Shown here one piece after another: positions 6,501 to 6,646 of a stretch of 6,646 nucleotides of DNA. The stretch is from an uncultured Clostridia bacterium (lineage in GTDB: Bacteria; Bacillota_A; Clostridia; Christensenellales; CAG-138): NCBI GenBank assembly GCA_937877295.1, contig CALFIV010000360.1, positions 1-6,646 on the forward strand, in the 5' to 3' direction. The notes beneath the pieces are model-generated. The model saw only the letters and a program-made list of their open reading frames with translations. It was not told the origin of the DNA and did no database searches. How positions within the stretch are numbered: position 1 is the first letter of the stretch; the number at the start of each line of letters is the position of its first letter. Made by a program: the position numbers and the translations under genes.

Positions 6501-6646
6501 ATGCAAACAGCGGCCGACCAAGAGCGGAAACGGTCTGCTCGGCCTTGGCGTGCTGGAAGGACACGCCGGTTCGATCGAGCTGATGCTGTTTCCGAAGACG
6601 CTGCAAACATGTTCCGGACAATTTCACGATGAAAGCATTGTATTAG
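3529..6646 (+). CDS. dnaE: DNA polymerase III subunit alpha (DnaE), 3' partial
   Basis: DnaE is a C-family replicative DNA polymerase catalytic subunit acting at the fork with the sliding clamp. The frame starts at an ATG giving MKPFVHLHVHT and is open to the window edge: 1039 codons are seen of a family length of roughly 1100-1170. The PHP domain (about 1-210) keeps the full metal site: H8, H10, D17, H42, E67, H87, C137, D204 and H206. The polymerase core shows PGRGSGAAS (354-362), PDFDVDF (394-400) with catalytic D397 and D399, and MDFLGLRTL (546-554) with D547, matching E. coli D401, D403 and D555. LYRPGPM is at 625-631 and RRAMSKKK at 689-696. FASYAFNKAHAACYA (737-751) precedes the helix-hairpin-helix region around NKRMLEGLICAGGF (858-871). 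QLSLF (903-907) is a consensus beta-clamp binding motif. The OB fold begins near 980 and is cut off. In Firmicutes such a DnaE usually coexists with PolC, which is not in this window; the DnaE subclass is not assigned. Confidence 0.97.
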   Translation, partial: MKPFVHLHVHTQYSLLDGASRIPELVKRAKELGQSAIAITDHGVMYGVIDFYRACKSEGIKPILGMEAYVSKGAYDATDARERDYAHLILLAKNQTGYQNLMYLSSEAFVHGFYYKPRIDYDLLEAHHEGLICLSACLAGDIPQSFLRGEDERAYEIAKRLHRVFGEDFYIELQNHGIAEQQQVLPKLRRLAKDLGVKTVATNDIHYVKKEDAEAQDVLLCIQTQRFVDEPDRMRMEAEEFYCKSYDEMLAMLPDDTDALDCTNEIADKCDVTIEFGVRRLPHFTAPDGMNNDQYLRKLCNEGMQRKMPNADQTALDRLEYELSVVERMGFVDYYLIVWDFIHYAKTHGIMVGPGRGSGAASLAAYFLDITDVDPLKYNLLFERFLNPERVSMPDFDVDFCYERRQEVIDYVSEKYGEGHVAQIITFGTMAARAVVRDVARVLRVPYADADRLAKLIPSVLKITLHDAIQMNAELKALYDSDETMRKVLDLSMKLEGLPRHSSTHAAGVVISGVPLATVVPLTSNDGALTTQFPMTTLEELGLLKMDFLGLRTLTIIRDALDFIRQEGKPVPDFSKNDFEDPEVWNMIASGDTDAVFQLESGGMRQFMMQLRPDCFEDLIAGISLYRPGPMEQIPRYIRGKHEGNIVYAHPLMEPILKTTYGCMVYQEQVMEIVRTLAGYSYGRSDLVRRAMSKKKHDVMAKERTFFVYGTDGVDGAIKRGVPEDVANHIFDEMMDFASYAFNKAHAACYAVVAYRTAYLKHYYPTELFAATINGYRQNTDSVSAYVYDARRAGIKILPPDVNRSMALFNVENNSIRFGLSSVRNVSENVMRDVVRDRTLNGPFKNFEDFVNRTHGLNKRMLEGLICAGGFDSMGYTRNSLLAVYAQALDAAQRSQRTRESGQLSLFDLDGGKEAFEESTLHIPQLTELNHTVLLAKEREATGLYLSGHPLDAYDAVLSKQPYRVLDLTEADGTGEIKDDMQVSVGGMLSSCKQRPTKSGNGLLGLGVLEGHAGSIELMLFPKTLQTCSGQFHDESIVL

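Overview
The window reads as ordinary chromosome of an endospore-forming Firmicute, most like Clostridia. The evidence is a SpoIIP-type sporulation amidase, an asd-dapA-dapB lysine/diaminopimelate cluster, Gram-positive ribosome binding sites (AGGAGGT, AGGAGG, GAGGT), textbook sigma-A promoter elements and a DnaE with an intact PHP domain. Base composition is fairly balanced rather than AT-extreme. I cannot name a genus. All genes lie on the + strand and I see no mobile element, CRISPR array, tRNA or rRNA.

Layout: (1) positions 1-713 hold the C-terminal catalytic domain of a SpoIIP-like N-acetylmuramoyl-L-alanine amidase whose 5' end is outside the window. (2) A near-consensus sigma-A promoter begins inside that gene's stop codon and drives asd (769-1761), dapA (1771-2649) and dapB (2658-3428, or from 2646). 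The three genes are packed with a 9-nt gap and a near-overlap, so they should form one operon. (3) Positions 3429-3528 hold an imperfect intrinsic terminator, two direct-repeated extended -10 elements and a perfect 9-bp inverted repeat whose right arm contains the ribosome binding site of the next gene. (4) dnaE, the DNA polymerase III alpha subunit, starts at 3529 and is still open at the window end (1039 codons seen).

How the genes work together: Asd, DapA and DapB perform three consecutive steps from aspartyl phosphate to tetrahydrodipicolinate. This supplies lysine and meso-diaminopimelate for peptidoglycan, and in spore formers the DapA product is also the precursor of dipicolinate. SpoIIP remodels peptidoglycan during engulfment. 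dnaE is an independent replication gene with its own promoter.

I did not find a clearly undescribed system. The gene content is conventional. The most interesting part is the compact dapB-dnaE intergenic region, whose symmetry suggests either an operator flanking the dnaE promoter or a hairpin that would silence translation of read-through mRNA only. Second-tier points are the apparent absence of both a lysine riboswitch leader and DapA lysine-sensing residues, a DapB cofactor pocket that looks NADH-preferring, and a DnaE that keeps all nine PHP metal-site residues.
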